Source: Oscillospiraceae bacterium (lineage in GTDB: Bacteria > Bacillota > Clostridia > Oscillospirales > Ruminococcaceae). Taken from it: DNA of 64,000 bases. Where the stretch lies: assembly GCA_018110905.1 (NCBI GenBank), contig JAGBAZ010000030.1:1-64000 (forward strand), written 5' to 3'. The position numbers and the translations under genes are program-made. Positions 15,096 to 25,867 of the stretch are shown here, piece after piece (positions within the stretch are counted from its first letter, which is position 1; each line of letters starts with the position of its first letter). The notes under the pieces are model-generated. The model saw only the letters and a program-made list of their open reading frames with translations. It was not told the origin of the DNA and did no database searches.

Positions 15096-16154
15096 TCAGT
15101 CAAGATCGATTCTTCCGTAAAGAGAAAGGGAAGTTGCATCGTTCTTGGGCGGCTCGTTGGAGGGAGCAACGATAACTTTCTGGCTCTCTCTGGGGGCGCG
15201 GTTTCCTCTGCCCTGTCTTTTGTCGCCTTTGTTGTCGCGGAATTTTCTTTCGCCGCGGGGTTTAGCTCCTTCAATGGGGCTGATTACAACTCTTCTGTTG
15301 GGTTCGCTTCCAATGGATTTGGAAGTTGCTCCGGAAACAGTCTGAACAGTGGAATGAACGATTCTGCGTTCATAGGGGTTCATTGCTTCAAGAGTGATGG
15401 AACGTCCGGATTTAACAGCCTGGGAAGCGGTTTTTCTTGCGTAAGCGCGAAGGCTTGCTTCTCTCTTGCTGCGGTAATCGTCGATATCAAGAACAACGCG
15501 GACATAGCTTCCTTCGCTTTTGTTTGCAACAAGGGAAGCAAGATACTGCATTGCATCAAGGTTATCGCCTCTTCTGCCAACAACGGCACCCATTTCGTCG
15601 CCGGAAAGCTGAAGAACGATCATTCCGTCTTTCTGGGTATAGGTAACTTCTGCTTCGGGATAACCGAGAGCGGTAAGAACCTCTTTGATATAGTTTGCAG
15701 CTTCGGAACCTTTCTTTTCAAGAACTTCCGGAGCAAGAACCTTAACTTCCTCTTTGGGAGCTTCTTCGGTTTTTACTTCTGCGGGTTTAATTTCTTTTTT
15801 AGGTTCCTGTTTTTTGGGCTGCTGGGGTTTCTGTTCTTTTTTGGGTTTTTCCTGTTTTTCTTTTTTCGGCTGTTCCTGAACAGGTTTTTCGGCTTTGGGT
15901 TTCTGCTCTCTGGGTTCTTTTTTCTTTTTGGGAGCTTCTGCCTTTTTCTCTTTTATGCCGAACATTTTGTTCCAGTAATCTTCATCAATAACTGCTTTTG
16001 CGGTTGCGGGAACGGTTTTAAGTCCAAAGAATTTTTTCTTCGGTCTTTCGATAATTTCAACAGTAACATATTCGCGGTCAACTCCGGCCTTTTCATAGGC
16101 GGCTTCGATCGCTTCTTCCACAGTTTTGCCTGTGGCTAAAAACTCTCTTTCCAT
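15096..16154 (-). CDS. jag: RNA-binding protein Jag/KhpB (Jag-N, KH, R3H)
   Basis: The 352-residue product has an N-terminal Jag-N domain (EREFLATGKTVEEAIEAAYE), a long low-complexity K/E/P/Q linker (about residues 80-145), a KH domain with GAVVGRRGDNLDAMQYL, an R3H motif (NPYERRIVHSTV) and a basic tail. KhpB binds RNA with KhpA and affects cell elongation and sRNA-type regulation in Firmicutes. ATG at 16154 is chosen, with AGGAGG upstream; a TTG six bases earlier is possible. It follows yidC, the standard order. Confidence 0.93.
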   Translation of the reverse strand: MEREFLATGKTVEEAIEAAYEKAGVDREYVTVEIIERPKKKFFGLKTVPATAKAVIDEDYWNKMFGIKEKKAEAPKKKKEPREQKPKAEKPVQEQPKKEKQEKPKKEQKPQQPKKQEPKKEIKPAEVKTEEAPKEEVKVLAPEVLEKKGSEAANYIKEVLTALGYPEAEVTYTQKDGMIVLQLSGDEMGAVVGRRGDNLDAMQYLASLVANKSEGSYVRVVLDIDDYRSKREASLRAYARKTASQAVKSGRSITLEAMNPYERRIVHSTVQTVSGATSKSIGSEPNRRVVISPIEGAKPRGERKFRDNKGDKRQGRGNRAPRESQKVIVAPSNEPPKNDATSLSLYGRIDLD

Positions 16155-16172
16155 TTTCAAAAAGCCTCCTGC

Positions 16173-17258
16173 TTATTTAAGGTCTTCGTCGGTAACTTCT
16201 TCGTAAGAATCGCCGTATTTTTCAGCGGCGCGTTTTCTTGCTTCAGCAAGTTTTCTCTTGTTGATCTCTTTCTGGGAAGGATCATCGTTCTGAGCATACT
16301 TTGCGTTTCTTTCTCTCTGAAGCTCTTTAAGTTTTTCTCTTGCTTCAACTCTCTTCTGGCGTTTTGCTTCTTTTGCTGCCTCAGCCTCTGCTTCTGCCTG
16401 TTCGGCAAGTTTTTTGGGGTTAAGGAAGATGTTGAAAGCTACGCTCTGAATGAACTGTGCAACGGCGGAAAGGGTCCAATAAAAACCTGCTGCAGCCGGA
16501 ACGATGAATCCGATATAAACGGACATAAGAGGCATGGTGTAAAGCATGATGTTCATTGCACCGCCGCTCTGCTGCTGAGGATTGGATTTCTGCATGTAGA
16601 AAGTCATTCCAAGCTGGAAAATACCGCAAAGGATCGGGATAAGAAGATACCAGTTGAAAGCACCTTCATAAGTAAGGGCAAACTTGGGAACAACGCCAAG
16701 GTCAAGACCGAAAAGGGTCATGTCAAATTCGGCGATTTTGGTGATAACTTCCTGGTCAAAATCGGCAAAAAGCGCGGTTTCTTCCTGGATAATGTTAAGA
16801 AGTTTGATTTGGTTATAATAGGAATGTGCTTCAAAAGCATGTCCTGCTGCGGAAGCAACTTCGATCATTTCATCGATTACGGCATTGCTTACGCGGAAAA
16901 TGTGATAGATAGGTTTATAAACAACGTCGATAACACCGAAAAGGATCGGGAACTGGATAAGGGAAGGAAGGCATCCGCTCATGGGGTTATAACCTTCTTC
17001 GGTATAAAGTTTCTGGATCTCTTCGTTATATCTTTCTTTGTTGTTGCCGTATTTTTCCTGGATTCTTTTAAGTTTCGGCTGGAAAATGGCCATTTTGGCC
17101 TGCTCTTTCTGCTGCTTTACAGAAAGAGGAAGAAGCGCAAGCTTTGTGATAAGGGTAAAAAGGGTAATAGCAAGCGCATAGTTATTTCCGGTTATAAGAT
17201 AGCAGCCCAGCATTACAAAGCCAAGCGGCCAGCCGAAAATTTTCATAATAAACTGCAT
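16173..17258 (-). CDS. yidC: Membrane protein insertase YidC
   Basis: YidC/Oxa1 inserts proteins into the membrane alone or with Sec. The 361 residues contain the conserved core: LFTLITKLALLPLS (TM1), the coiled hairpin with FQPKLKRIQEKYGNN, CLPSLIQFPILFGVIDVVY, WYLLIPILCGIFQLGMTF and a PAAAGFYWTLSAVAQFIQ last helix. A long charged cytoplasmic tail follows (about residues 285-361). LGC near residue 18 may be a lipidation site, but the context is atypical. Its ATG overlaps the yidD stop by one base. Confidence 0.95.
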   Translation of the reverse strand: MQFIMKIFGWPLGFVMLGCYLITGNNYALAITLFTLITKLALLPLSVKQQKEQAKMAIFQPKLKRIQEKYGNNKERYNEEIQKLYTEEGYNPMSGCLPSLIQFPILFGVIDVVYKPIYHIFRVSNAVIDEMIEVASAAGHAFEAHSYYNQIKLLNIIQEETALFADFDQEVITKIAEFDMTLFGLDLGVVPKFALTYEGAFNWYLLIPILCGIFQLGMTFYMQKSNPQQQSGGAMNIMLYTMPLMSVYIGFIVPAAAGFYWTLSAVAQFIQSVAFNIFLNPKKLAEQAEAEAEAAKEAKRQKRVEAREKLKELQRERNAKYAQNDDPSQKEINKRKLAEARKRAAEKYGDSYEEVTDEDLK

Positions 17259-17551
17259 TATTTACCTTCCTCCTGATTTTGGGAGAGGCCGTTTCTGCTT
17301 TTATTTTTATTTAGTTTTGAATAATAAAAAAGGTCGAATTTTTCGGGAACGGGGTCATAACCTCCCGCATGAAAAGGATGACAGCGCAAAATTCTCAGAA
17401 AGCCAAGTAACCCGCCCCTCATCGCACCGAATCGACTGATTGCAGTATATGCGTATGAAGAACAGGTGGGATAATACCGGCAACAAGGCCTTTTATAAGG
17501 AGAAATCGCCGTCTGATAAAAACGTATTAATAACAGAAACAGCTTTTTCAT
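17258..17551 (-). CDS. yidD: Membrane protein insertion efficiency factor YidD
   Basis: The 97-residue product shows the family signature: [30 protein letters not shown] (conserved cysteines at about 23, 24 and 30) and [23 protein letters not shown]. YidD aids insertion of YidC substrates. Its ATG overlaps the rnpA stop by four bases. Confidence 0.95.
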   Translation of the reverse strand: MKKLFLLLIRFYQTAISPYKRPCCRYYPTCSSYAYTAISRFGAMRGGLLGFLRILRCHPFHAGGYDPVPEKFDLFYYSKLNKNKSRNGLSQNQEEGK

Positions 17552-17895
17552 ACTTCTTTTGTGCTCTGTAAGGCGCCCAATTTTCCTAATTGGGCGGTCA
17601 GGATGGGGGTCAGAGCGGTAGACTTGGTAAATGTTGTTTTTGTGCGCGCAACAAGGATAATGTCAAATCCCGGTTTTATCATGGGATAAACTTCCCTGAA
17701 TGCGGCCCTTAAAACCCGCCGTGCTCTGTTTCTTGCAACGGCGTTTCCGATTTTTTTGCTTGTTGTCAGGCCAAGGCGCACTTTGCCAAGGCGGTTTGGA
17801 GAAACATAACAAATAACGTGGCTGTCAGCAACGCTTTTTCCCCTTCGATAGATACGCAAAAAATCGTTGTTTCTTTTAATAGAAAGTGTTTTCAT
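17548..17895 (-). CDS. rnpA: Ribonuclease P protein component
   Basis: RnpA is the protein subunit of RNase P, which matures tRNA 5' ends. The 115 residues carry [16 protein letters not shown] at the start, [29 protein letters not shown] (the conserved RNR box) and [11 protein letters not shown]. It lies 21 bases after rpmH in the classic order. Confidence 0.96.
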   Translation of the reverse strand: MKTLSIKRNNDFLRIYRRGKSVADSHVICYVSPNRLGKVRLGLTTSKKIGNAVARNRARRVLRAAFREVYPMIKPGFDIILVARTKTTFTKSTALTPILTAQLGKLGALQSTKEV

Positions 17896-17916
17896 CGGTT
17901 AAAACCGCCGATCGAA

Positions 17917-18051
17917 TTAGTAGCTGAGGTGTTTTCTGCCTTTAGCTCTTCTTGCAGCGAGAACTTTGCGACCGTTTTTGGTTGCCATTCTTGCGCGGAA
18001 GCCGTGTACTTTCTGTCTGTGGAGTTTTTTGGGCTGATAGGTTCTTTTCAT
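17917..18051 (-). CDS. rpmH: Ribosomal protein L34
   Basis: This 44-residue basic protein starts [20 protein letters not shown] and ends AKGRKHLSY, matching bL34 along its length. It is the first gene of the leftward origin operon. ATG is preceded by AAAGGAGGG. Confidence 0.97.
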   Translation of the reverse strand: MKRTYQPKKLHRQKVHGFRARMATKNGRKVLAARRAKGRKHLSY

Positions 18052-18092
18052 CTCTGATTTTCCCTCCTTTCGAAATTGCCTTGCAAAATTAG

Positions 18093-18121
18093 ATTATAAT
18101 GCCCTTTTTCAAAAATGTCAA
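18093..18121 (-). promoter_or_regulatory. Promoter of the rpmH operon
   Basis: Minus strand TTGACA (18116-18121), 17 bases, TATAAT (18093-18098), a consensus promoter about 42 bases before rpmH. Confidence 0.88.
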
Positions 18122-18479
18122 TATTAAATTTATAATTAATATTTAATATATATAAGAAAAAATAAACATTTTTATAAAAAAAGACTACTTTGTGTAAACG
18201 GAGCCGCTGTAAAAGGTTACCGATGGTTTTTAACCTTGTCCTATGAATAATATGCTGACAATCTATGTCATTTGATTACTTTCTTCCTTTTTCAAATCTT
18301 TAACTTTTCCACAATTCCTTTATAAATAATAATACATTTATAAATATATCGCCAAAAATATGTGGAAAACCTTTTCTTTTATATTATTTTGTGCTATAAT
18401 TTATTCTGTCCTAATTTATATTTTTATTTTTTTCCTATATAAAAAAAGACAAAATTTTATAAAAAAACGGAGGAAAAAA
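18105..18479. other. Probable oriC (rpmH-dnaA intergenic region)
   Basis: This gene-free region between divergent rpmH and dnaA holds an A/T-rich tract (18120-18180, runs such as AATATTTAATATATATAAG), an inverted repeat AAGGTTA/TAACCTT (18213-18238), and two exact TTTTCCACA DnaA-box-like sites (18305-18313; reverse at 18361-18369). Another TTTTCCACA lies just after dnaA (19817-19825). The location and features fit the bipartite Firmicutes origin. The precise unwinding site cannot be fixed by eye. Confidence 0.75.
18372..18400 (+). promoter_or_regulatory. dnaA promoter
   Basis: TATAAT at 18395-18400 with a weak TTTTCT -35 at 17 bases spacing. A DnaA-box-like TGTGGAAAA (18361-18369) sits directly upstream, which would allow autoregulation by DnaA. 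Confidence 0.5.
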
Positions 18480-19814
18480 ATGAACTCATTTGATGAAATT
18501 CTTTATTTTGTAAAAGATTTTTGCAAAACACAAATGACCGAAGTTGCTTTTAACCTTTGGATAAAGGATATCGAACCGGTAAAACTCACCGGCGATGAAG
18601 CTCATATAAGAGTTAATTCCGAATTCAAGAAAAACATTGTTTCCGAAAAATATAAAGATCTTCTTTCAAAAGGTTTTGAAAATGTTCTCGGTTTTCCTGT
18701 GGAAGTAAAAATAGACTTCATAACAGAAAATACCGAAACAAAAAAACCGGGTCCTTCCGTCCCCGATCCCGAACCCACCGTAACAATCGAACCCGGAGAA
18801 TATGCTTACACTTTCGATACTTTTATCGTCGGTTCTTCAAACAAATTTGCCCATGCTGCAGCAATGGCTGTTGCAACCCACGATATAAGAAACTATAACC
18901 CTCTCTTTATCCACGGAGATTCCGGTCTTGGCAAAACCCATCTTCTCTTCGCTATAATGAACGAAGTAAAAAGAAGAAAGCCCGAAGCAATAGTTGAATA
19001 CGTAAAAGGCGAAGAATTTACAAACGAACTTATCGCAGCTATCCGCAGCCAGACCACCCCGGAATTCAGAGAAAAATACCGCAAGGTCGATTACCTTCTT
19101 GTGGACGATATCCAGTTCATCGCCGGAAGAGATTCCACCCAGGAAGAATTTTTCCACACCTTCAATGCCCTTTATGAATCCGGAAAACAGATAGTCCTTG
19201 TTTCCGACCGTCCTCCGAAAGAGATCAAAACCCTCGAGGATCGTCTTCGCAACCGTTTTGAAATGGGTCTTATGGCGGATATCCAGCCCGCAGACTTTGA
19301 AACAAGAATTGCAATAATCCAAAGAAAAGCCGATCTTCTTAAAATGGATATGCCGAACGAAGTTGCTGAATACATAGCAAACAACCTCAAAAGCAACATC
19401 CGTCAGCTTGAAGGTGCTGTAAAAAACATAAAGGCAAATTCCCTTATTTATGAAAACAAACCCATCACAATAATGATGGCCCAGACCGCAATAAGAGATA
19501 TCCTCAACGATAACCAGCCGATTCCCGTTACAATAAGCAAAATCATAAACGAAGTCGGAAGAACATTTAATATTTCCGAACAGGATATCAAGAGCAACAA
19601 GCGCGCAGCCAACATAAGCCGCGCCCGCCAGGTTGCAATGTATGTTATCAAAGATATAACTCAGATGAGCATGGCCGCCATCGGCGAAGAATTCGGAGGA
19701 AGGGACCATTCAACTGTCGTCTATGCCATAAGCCAGACAGAAAAAATGATGAAAACCGATTCCCACCTTCGCGAAATAATCGAAGATATAACAAAAAACA
19801 TAAAAGATATGTAA
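18480..19814 (+). CDS. dnaA: Chromosomal replication initiator DnaA
   Basis: DnaA binds and opens oriC. The 444 residues start at the ATG at 18480 after CGGAGGAAAAAA. An upstream in-frame extension of about 40 codons is hydrophobic, has no ribosome site and is rejected. Domains: I (MNSFDEILYFVKDFC), variable II with P/E-rich sequence, AAA+ III with GDSGLGKTHLLFAI (Walker A) and VDYLLVDDIQFI (Walker B), and IV with the DNA-binding signature GGRDHSTVVYA. Confidence 0.98.
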   Translation: MNSFDEILYFVKDFCKTQMTEVAFNLWIKDIEPVKLTGDEAHIRVNSEFKKNIVSEKYKDLLSKGFENVLGFPVEVKIDFITENTETKKPGPSVPDPEPTVTIEPGEYAYTFDTFIVGSSNKFAHAAAMAVATHDIRNYNPLFIHGDSGLGKTHLLFAIMNEVKRRKPEAIVEYVKGEEFTNELIAAIRSQTTPEFREKYRKVDYLLVDDIQFIAGRDSTQEEFFHTFNALYESGKQIVLVSDRPPKEIKTLEDRLRNRFEMGLMADIQPADFETRIAIIQRKADLLKMDMPNEVAEYIANNLKSNIRQLEGAVKNIKANSLIYENKPITIMMAQTAIRDILNDNQPIPVTISKIINEVGRTFNISEQDIKSNKRAANISRARQVAMYVIKDITQMSMAAIGEEFGGRDHSTVVYAISQTEKMMKTDSHLREIIEDITKNIKDM

Positions 19815-20073
19815 ACTTTTCCACATGTTGAAAATTTATAAAACAATGTTAATTTAACAGAGTTTTCACAATATAACATTTTTTATTCAACAATCCATTT
19901 TTTCCGTTTTTTTCTTTCAACTTTTTCAAAAATTTTCAATATTTTCAAAACTTAAAACAAAAAAGAAAAAACCGCATAAAAAAGCCTGTCCGAAAAGTTT
20001 TCAACATTTTTAACACCCCCTACTATTATTACTGAATAATACTATTCTTTCTTTCTGTTTGGAGGAGATTTTT
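19815..20073. other. dnaA-dnaN intergenic region, second part of the origin
   Basis: No gene is seen. It holds one TTTTCCACA (19817-19825), a palindrome TGTTAATTTAACA (19847-19859), and repeated TTTTCAA/TTTTCAACAT stretches up to 20013. GGAGGAG at 20061-20067 is the dnaN ribosome site. Confidence 0.55.
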
Positions 20074-21177
20074 ATGAAATTTTCTTGCAGCCGCCAGGAA
20101 CTTTCCGAAGCACTCAACAACGTAACACGCGCAGTTGCTTCAAAAACAACTCACCCTGCAATGGAAGGCGTCCTTATCGTTGCCGAAGACGACCGCCTTA
20201 CCTTAAGTTGCTATAACATGGAACTCGGCATAACAACTTATATGCCGGCAAGAATTTCCGAAAACGGTTCCATCGTTCTCAATGCAAAGCTTTTCTTTGA
20301 TATGATAAGACGCCTTGCATCTGAAAAAATCGAAATCGAAAGCGATGAAAAACTCATCACAAAAATCCGCGGCGGAGCTGCCGAATATAATATCATCGGA
20401 ATTGAAGCGGAGGAGTTCCCTCAGCTTCCCGCTGTTGATGAAAAAATCAATTTTACCATCAAGCAGGAAACCCTTAAAAGCATGATCGAACAGACTATCT
20501 TTGCTGTTGCTGTAAATGATTTCAAACCTGTTCATACCGGTTCCAAATTCATTATCAAAGATCATGTTCTTTCCGTTGTTTCCGTCGATGGTTTCCGTCT
20601 TGCAATCCGTCAGGAACAGGTCGGTTACGGCGATGAACTTGATTTCATCGTTCCCGGAAAATCCCTTTCCGAAGTTGCCAAACTTCTTGAAGGCGATGAA
20701 GATGTGCTTATAGCTCTTTCCCAGAAACATATCATTTTCCGCGTAGGAAGATATGATGTTGTTTCCCGTCTTCTCGAAGGTGATTTCATTGATTTCCGTT
20801 CTTCAATTCCTGCAAATTCCAATACCGTTGTTGAAGTAAAAGTAAGAGATTTTCTTAACTCTATCGACAGAACAAGCCTTCTTATAAATGACAGACTCAA
20901 AAGTCCCATCCGTCTTTCTATCGGAAACGGGGAAATCAAAATTTCCTGTTCCACTGCTCTCGGAAAAATAAGCGACGTTGTTGAATGTGATATAAAAGGC
21001 GAATCCGTTGATATGGGATTCAATAACCGCTATCTTCTCGAAGCTCTCAGAGCTACCGGATGCGATAAAGTTAAGATGATTATAAACAGCCCTCTTTCTC
21101 CGGTAAAAATCGTTCCGATGGAAGGAGAAAGCTTCCTCTTCCTCGTTCTTCCCGTAAGAATGAAAGCGGATATTTAA
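20074..21177 (+). CDS. dnaN: DNA polymerase III sliding clamp (beta subunit)
   Basis: The beta clamp tethers the replicative polymerase to DNA. The 367 residues show three clamp domains: MKFSCSRQELSEALNNVTRAV at the start, YNIIGIEAEEFPQLP in domain 1, GSKFIIKDHVLSVVSVDGFRLA in domain 2 and IVPMEGESFLFLVLPVRM at the C-terminus. The ATG at 20074 follows GGAGGAG. dnaA-dnaN order is standard. Confidence 0.97.
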   Translation: MKFSCSRQELSEALNNVTRAVASKTTHPAMEGVLIVAEDDRLTLSCYNMELGITTYMPARISENGSIVLNAKLFFDMIRRLASEKIEIESDEKLITKIRGGAAEYNIIGIEAEEFPQLPAVDEKINFTIKQETLKSMIEQTIFAVAVNDFKPVHTGSKFIIKDHVLSVVSVDGFRLAIRQEQVGYGDELDFIVPGKSLSEVAKLLEGDEDVLIALSQKHIIFRVGRYDVVSRLLEGDFIDFRSSIPANSNTVVEVKVRDFLNSIDRTSLLINDRLKSPIRLSIGNGEIKISCSTALGKISDVVECDIKGESVDMGFNNRYLLEALRATGCDKVKMIINSPLSPVKIVPMEGESFLFLVLPVRMKADI

Positions 21178-21189
21178 GAGGTGGAAAAA

Positions 21190-21465
21190 ATGGCAAAAAT
21201 TCAGCTTAAACTGGTCAGAAGACCTTCTCTTTCAGCACCTGTAGAAGTTGCTATCCGCGATGAATATATAAAACTGGATTCTTTTCTTAAATTTTCCGGC
21301 GCTGTTATGACCGGCGGCGAAGCAAAAGAACTTATCCAGGGCGGAAAAGTTAAAGTAAACGGCGAAGTTTGCGAAATGCGCGGCAAAAAAATGCGTCCCG
21401 GCGATTCTGCCGAAGTTTACGGAAAAACTTACGTTGTTGCCGCCGAAGAACCTTTTGAAGAATGA
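21190..21465 (+). CDS. yaaA: S4-domain RNA-binding protein YaaA
   Basis: The 91-residue product contains an S4 motif (YIKLDSFLKFSGAVMTGGEAKELIQGGKVKVNG) and KMRPGDSAEVYGKTY. YaaA homologues sit between dnaN and recF in Firmicutes and associate with ribosomal material. The ATG at 21190 follows AGAGGTGG; an upstream GTG at 21181 overlaps that site. It overlaps recF by four bases. Confidence 0.92.
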   Translation: MAKIQLKLVRRPSLSAPVEVAIRDEYIKLDSFLKFSGAVMTGGEAKELIQGGKVKVNGEVCEMRGKKMRPGDSAEVYGKTYVVAAEEPFEE

Positions 21466-22598
21466 TTTTCAGAAAAATTTGTCTTAAAGATTTTCGGAAT
21501 ATAGAGGAACTTGAAATTTTTCCGGGAGAAAAAGTTAATATAATCTGCGGCGAAAATGCCCAGGGTAAAACAAACCTTATGGAAGCCCTCTGGCTCTTCA
21601 CCGGTGCAAAAAGTTTTCGCCAGACAAAGGATTCGGAATTTATCCGTTTCGGTGCAGAAAAGGCAAATCTCACTGCGGAATTTTATTCCGAAAACCGCGA
21701 ACAGACTGCGGAAATTTCTTTTTCCCCTCAAAAAAGCCTTAAAAAGAACGGAATAGATATAAAATCTTCTGCGGAATATGCCGGAACCATCGGCGGTGTT
21801 GTTTTTTCACCAAGCCACATGAACCTTTTTCGTGACGGCCCGAAAGAACGCAGAAGACTTATCGATACTTCCCTCTGCCAGCTCTATCCGAAATATCTTT
21901 CGGTGCTCGCAGATTATAAAAAAGTTCTTGACCAGAGGAACACAGTGCTCAAAGATGCAAGATATCATTCAGGTTTAATAGATATGATAGATATCTATGA
22001 TGAACAGCTTGCCCGCCTTGGCGGAACAATTATCCGAACAAGGGTGAATTATTGCGAAAGCCTTAATAAAAAAGCTTCCGAAATTTATAAAGGAATGTCC
22101 GGAGCAAGGGAAGAATTTTTTGCTGAATATATAACAACCGTTCTTTCGGAAAACGAGCACGCAGATTCTTCCATGAGCACCGCAGATTTTGCGCAAAAGT
22201 TTTATGATTCTCTCCGGGCGAGCAGAAATTATGATTTTGAGCACGGTTCAACTTCCGTCGGTCCGCATAGGGACGACCTTGAAGTTACCCTTGACAAAAT
22301 GCCTGTTCGTTCTTTCGGTTCCCAGGGACAGCAAAGAAGCTGTATCCTTTCGCTGAAGCTCGGCGAAGCAAAAATGCTCGGCGAAGCAATGGGCGAACCT
22401 CCCCTTATACTTCTCGATGACGTTATGAGCGAACTAGATTCCCTTCGCCGTGAGTATATTCTCAATTCAATCGGCGAAAGCCAGATTTTCCTCACCTGCT
22501 GTGATAAGGAACTTTTTTCCGGACTTGAAGAAGGAAAGGTTTTTATCATGGAAAAAGGCAGGCTCCTCGGAGGAGGAGCTGTCTGCGAAGCAGACTGA
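21462..22598 (+). CDS. recF: DNA replication and repair protein RecF (C-terminus altered by a repeat)
   Basis: RecF loads RecA at gaps through RecFOR. The 378 residues carry IICGENAQGKTNLMEALWLF (Walker A), a signature near SFGSQGQQRSCILSLKL and LILLDDVMSELD (Walker B). The final residues (LLGGGAVCEAD) are encoded by a family A repeat unit that starts at 22561, so the native stop appears to have been replaced. The core domains are intact. Confidence 0.96.
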   Translation: MIFRKICLKDFRNIEELEIFPGEKVNIICGENAQGKTNLMEALWLFTGAKSFRQTKDSEFIRFGAEKANLTAEFYSENREQTAEISFSPQKSLKKNGIDIKSSAEYAGTIGGVVFSPSHMNLFRDGPKERRRLIDTSLCQLYPKYLSVLADYKKVLDQRNTVLKDARYHSGLIDMIDIYDEQLARLGGTIIRTRVNYCESLNKKASEIYKGMSGAREEFFAEYITTVLSENEHADSSMSTADFAQKFYDSLRASRNYDFEHGSTSVGPHRDDLEVTLDKMPVRSFGSQGQQRSCILSLKLGEAKMLGEAMGEPPLILLDDVMSELDSLRREYILNSIGESQIFLTCCDKELFSGLEEGKVFIMEKGRLLGGGAVCEAD

Positions 22599-22711
22599 GG
22601 AGGGATCGTCCCCGATAAATATGGATAAACGCTCCGCGTTTCCTGTTTATCCCTCATCCGTCTTTTTTGCAGTAAACTGCAAAAAATCCACCTTCCCCTC
22701 TGGGAAGGCTT
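22561..22711. repeat. Paired repeat element overlapping the recF 3' end
   Basis: The left unit (22561-22612) has GGCTCCTC/GAGGAGC, inner hairpin GTCTGC/GCAGAC and GAGGAGGGATCG. The right unit (about 22646-22711, reversed) has GCCTTCCC/GGGAAGG, inner hairpin TTTTTTGCAGT/ACTGCAAAAAA and GGATGAGGGATAAAC. The left unit is family A and the right one family B, so mixed pairs occur. Confidence 0.65.
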
Positions 22712-22729
22712 AAAAAAGGAGGTATCTTT

Positions 22730-22981
22730 ATGTATCTCTTCCTCGGCGGCGATGTTTCCGTTTGGGAAAACGATGTAATAGGCGTTTTCGATATGGATAA
22801 CACAACCGTTGCAAAATCCACCCGCGAATTTCTTTCCCGCAATCAGAAGGAAGGTTCCGTAATAAACGTAACCTATGACCTTCCGAAAAGTTTTTGTCTA
22901 ACGACAGAAAATGGAAAGGAAAAAGTTTATATTTCCCAGCTTGCACCCGCAACCCTTAAAAAGAGGGGCGGAACATTATAA
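22730..22981 (+). CDS. remB: RemB-like (DUF370) regulator
   Basis: The 83-residue product starts MYLFLGGDVSVWENDVIGVFD and ends QLAPATLKKR, as in YaaB/RemB, which in Bacillus is encoded between recF and gyrB and influences extracellular matrix genes. The same place here supports the call. ATG follows AAAGGAGG. Its biological role in this organism is inferred from family only. Confidence 0.88.
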   Translation: MYLFLGGDVSVWENDVIGVFDMDNTTVAKSTREFLSRNQKEGSVINVTYDLPKSFCLTTENGKEKVYISQLAPATLKKRGGTL

Positions 22982-24973
<1,992 letters not shown>

Positions 24974-24993
24974 GAAACAGGAGGAAATTTAAA

Positions 24994-25863
24994 ATGGCAT
25001 TTAACATTTTCAGAAGAAAACCGAAACCGAAGCCCGAAATCAAAAGACTTGAAGTTTCCGCCTATGGCGAACCCAAATATGAATTCACCCATATTCCCAC
25101 CCTTGAAGTTTACCGCGAATATAACGACACCGTTTCCGCTCCGGCAATTGCAAGGGATAAACAGCTCAAACGCGCTTTCGGTCTTATAATGGGCGTTATC
25201 ACAATTGTTTTCGCCGTTCTTTCCGTAATGAATTTTGACTATTTTGATCCGATTTATGAAGGAAGAGGATTCTTCGTCTGGATAAGCTACACAAGCTTTA
25301 TGTTCTATTTCCTTGTAACTCTTATGTCCGCTTATCTTACCTATCATCTTCTTACCTATTATCATTATTTCCCTAAACGCCTTGAAAAGGCAACCGCGGA
25401 TTATTATAAATCCAGCAAATATCTCACCAACGAAATCGTTCTTGCCTGCTATGAAGACGGCGTTCTTGAAAAAGCGGAACCCCGTGATGAATTTTTTGAA
25501 TGGGGAATGTTCAACCGCTGCTGGGAAAGCAAAAACGTTGTTTATCTTGAATTCACCCTTGCAAACCAGCTTTTTGTAGCAAAAGAAGTTATGCTCAAAG
25601 CCGGAGCAAACATTGAGGAATTCATCGCCTGGGCAAACGAAAAAATTGAAGAAGGCAAAAAAATAATGGCTGAACGCGAAGCCGAGGAAGAAGCTTTGGA
25701 AGAAGCCGCAGAAGAAGAATATGAGGCAATCGAAAAAGAAATCGAAGCTCTTGAAGAAGAACTTGAAGAACTCGATGACGATTCCCGCGAAGAAGAAATT
25801 GAAGAGAGAATAAAAGCTCTTGAAGAAAAAGCGGAAGAGCTTGAAGATAAACTCGACGATTAA
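24994..25863 (+). CDS. Membrane protein with YcxB-like domain and acidic coiled coil
   Basis: The 289-residue protein has two hydrophobic segments (about residues 64-82 and 95-121), then a region like the YcxB C-terminal domain (ATADYYKSSKYLTNEIVLACYEDGVL ... FNRCWESKNVVYLEF, in pieces), and a long Glu-rich coiled coil (about residues 215-289). It starts 20 bases after gyrB, so it is likely in the gyrase operon. No function is known; linkage to gyrase is positional only. Confidence 0.65.
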   Translation: MAFNIFRRKPKPKPEIKRLEVSAYGEPKYEFTHIPTLEVYREYNDTVSAPAIARDKQLKRAFGLIMGVITIVFAVLSVMNFDYFDPIYEGRGFFVWISYTSFMFYFLVTLMSAYLTYHLLTYYHYFPKRLEKATADYYKSSKYLTNEIVLACYEDGVLEKAEPRDEFFEWGMFNRCWESKNVVYLEFTLANQLFVAKEVMLKAGANIEEFIAWANEKIEEGKKIMAEREAEEEALEEAAEEEYEAIEKEIEALEEELEELDDDSREEEIEERIKALEEKAEELEDKLDD

Positions 25864-25867
25864 AAAA

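Noticed and set aside
18360-18479. N-terminal extension of DnaA
   Set aside because: The upstream codons are hydrophobic, have no ribosome site and overlap the DnaA box and promoter. The ATG at 18480 has a clear GGAGG.
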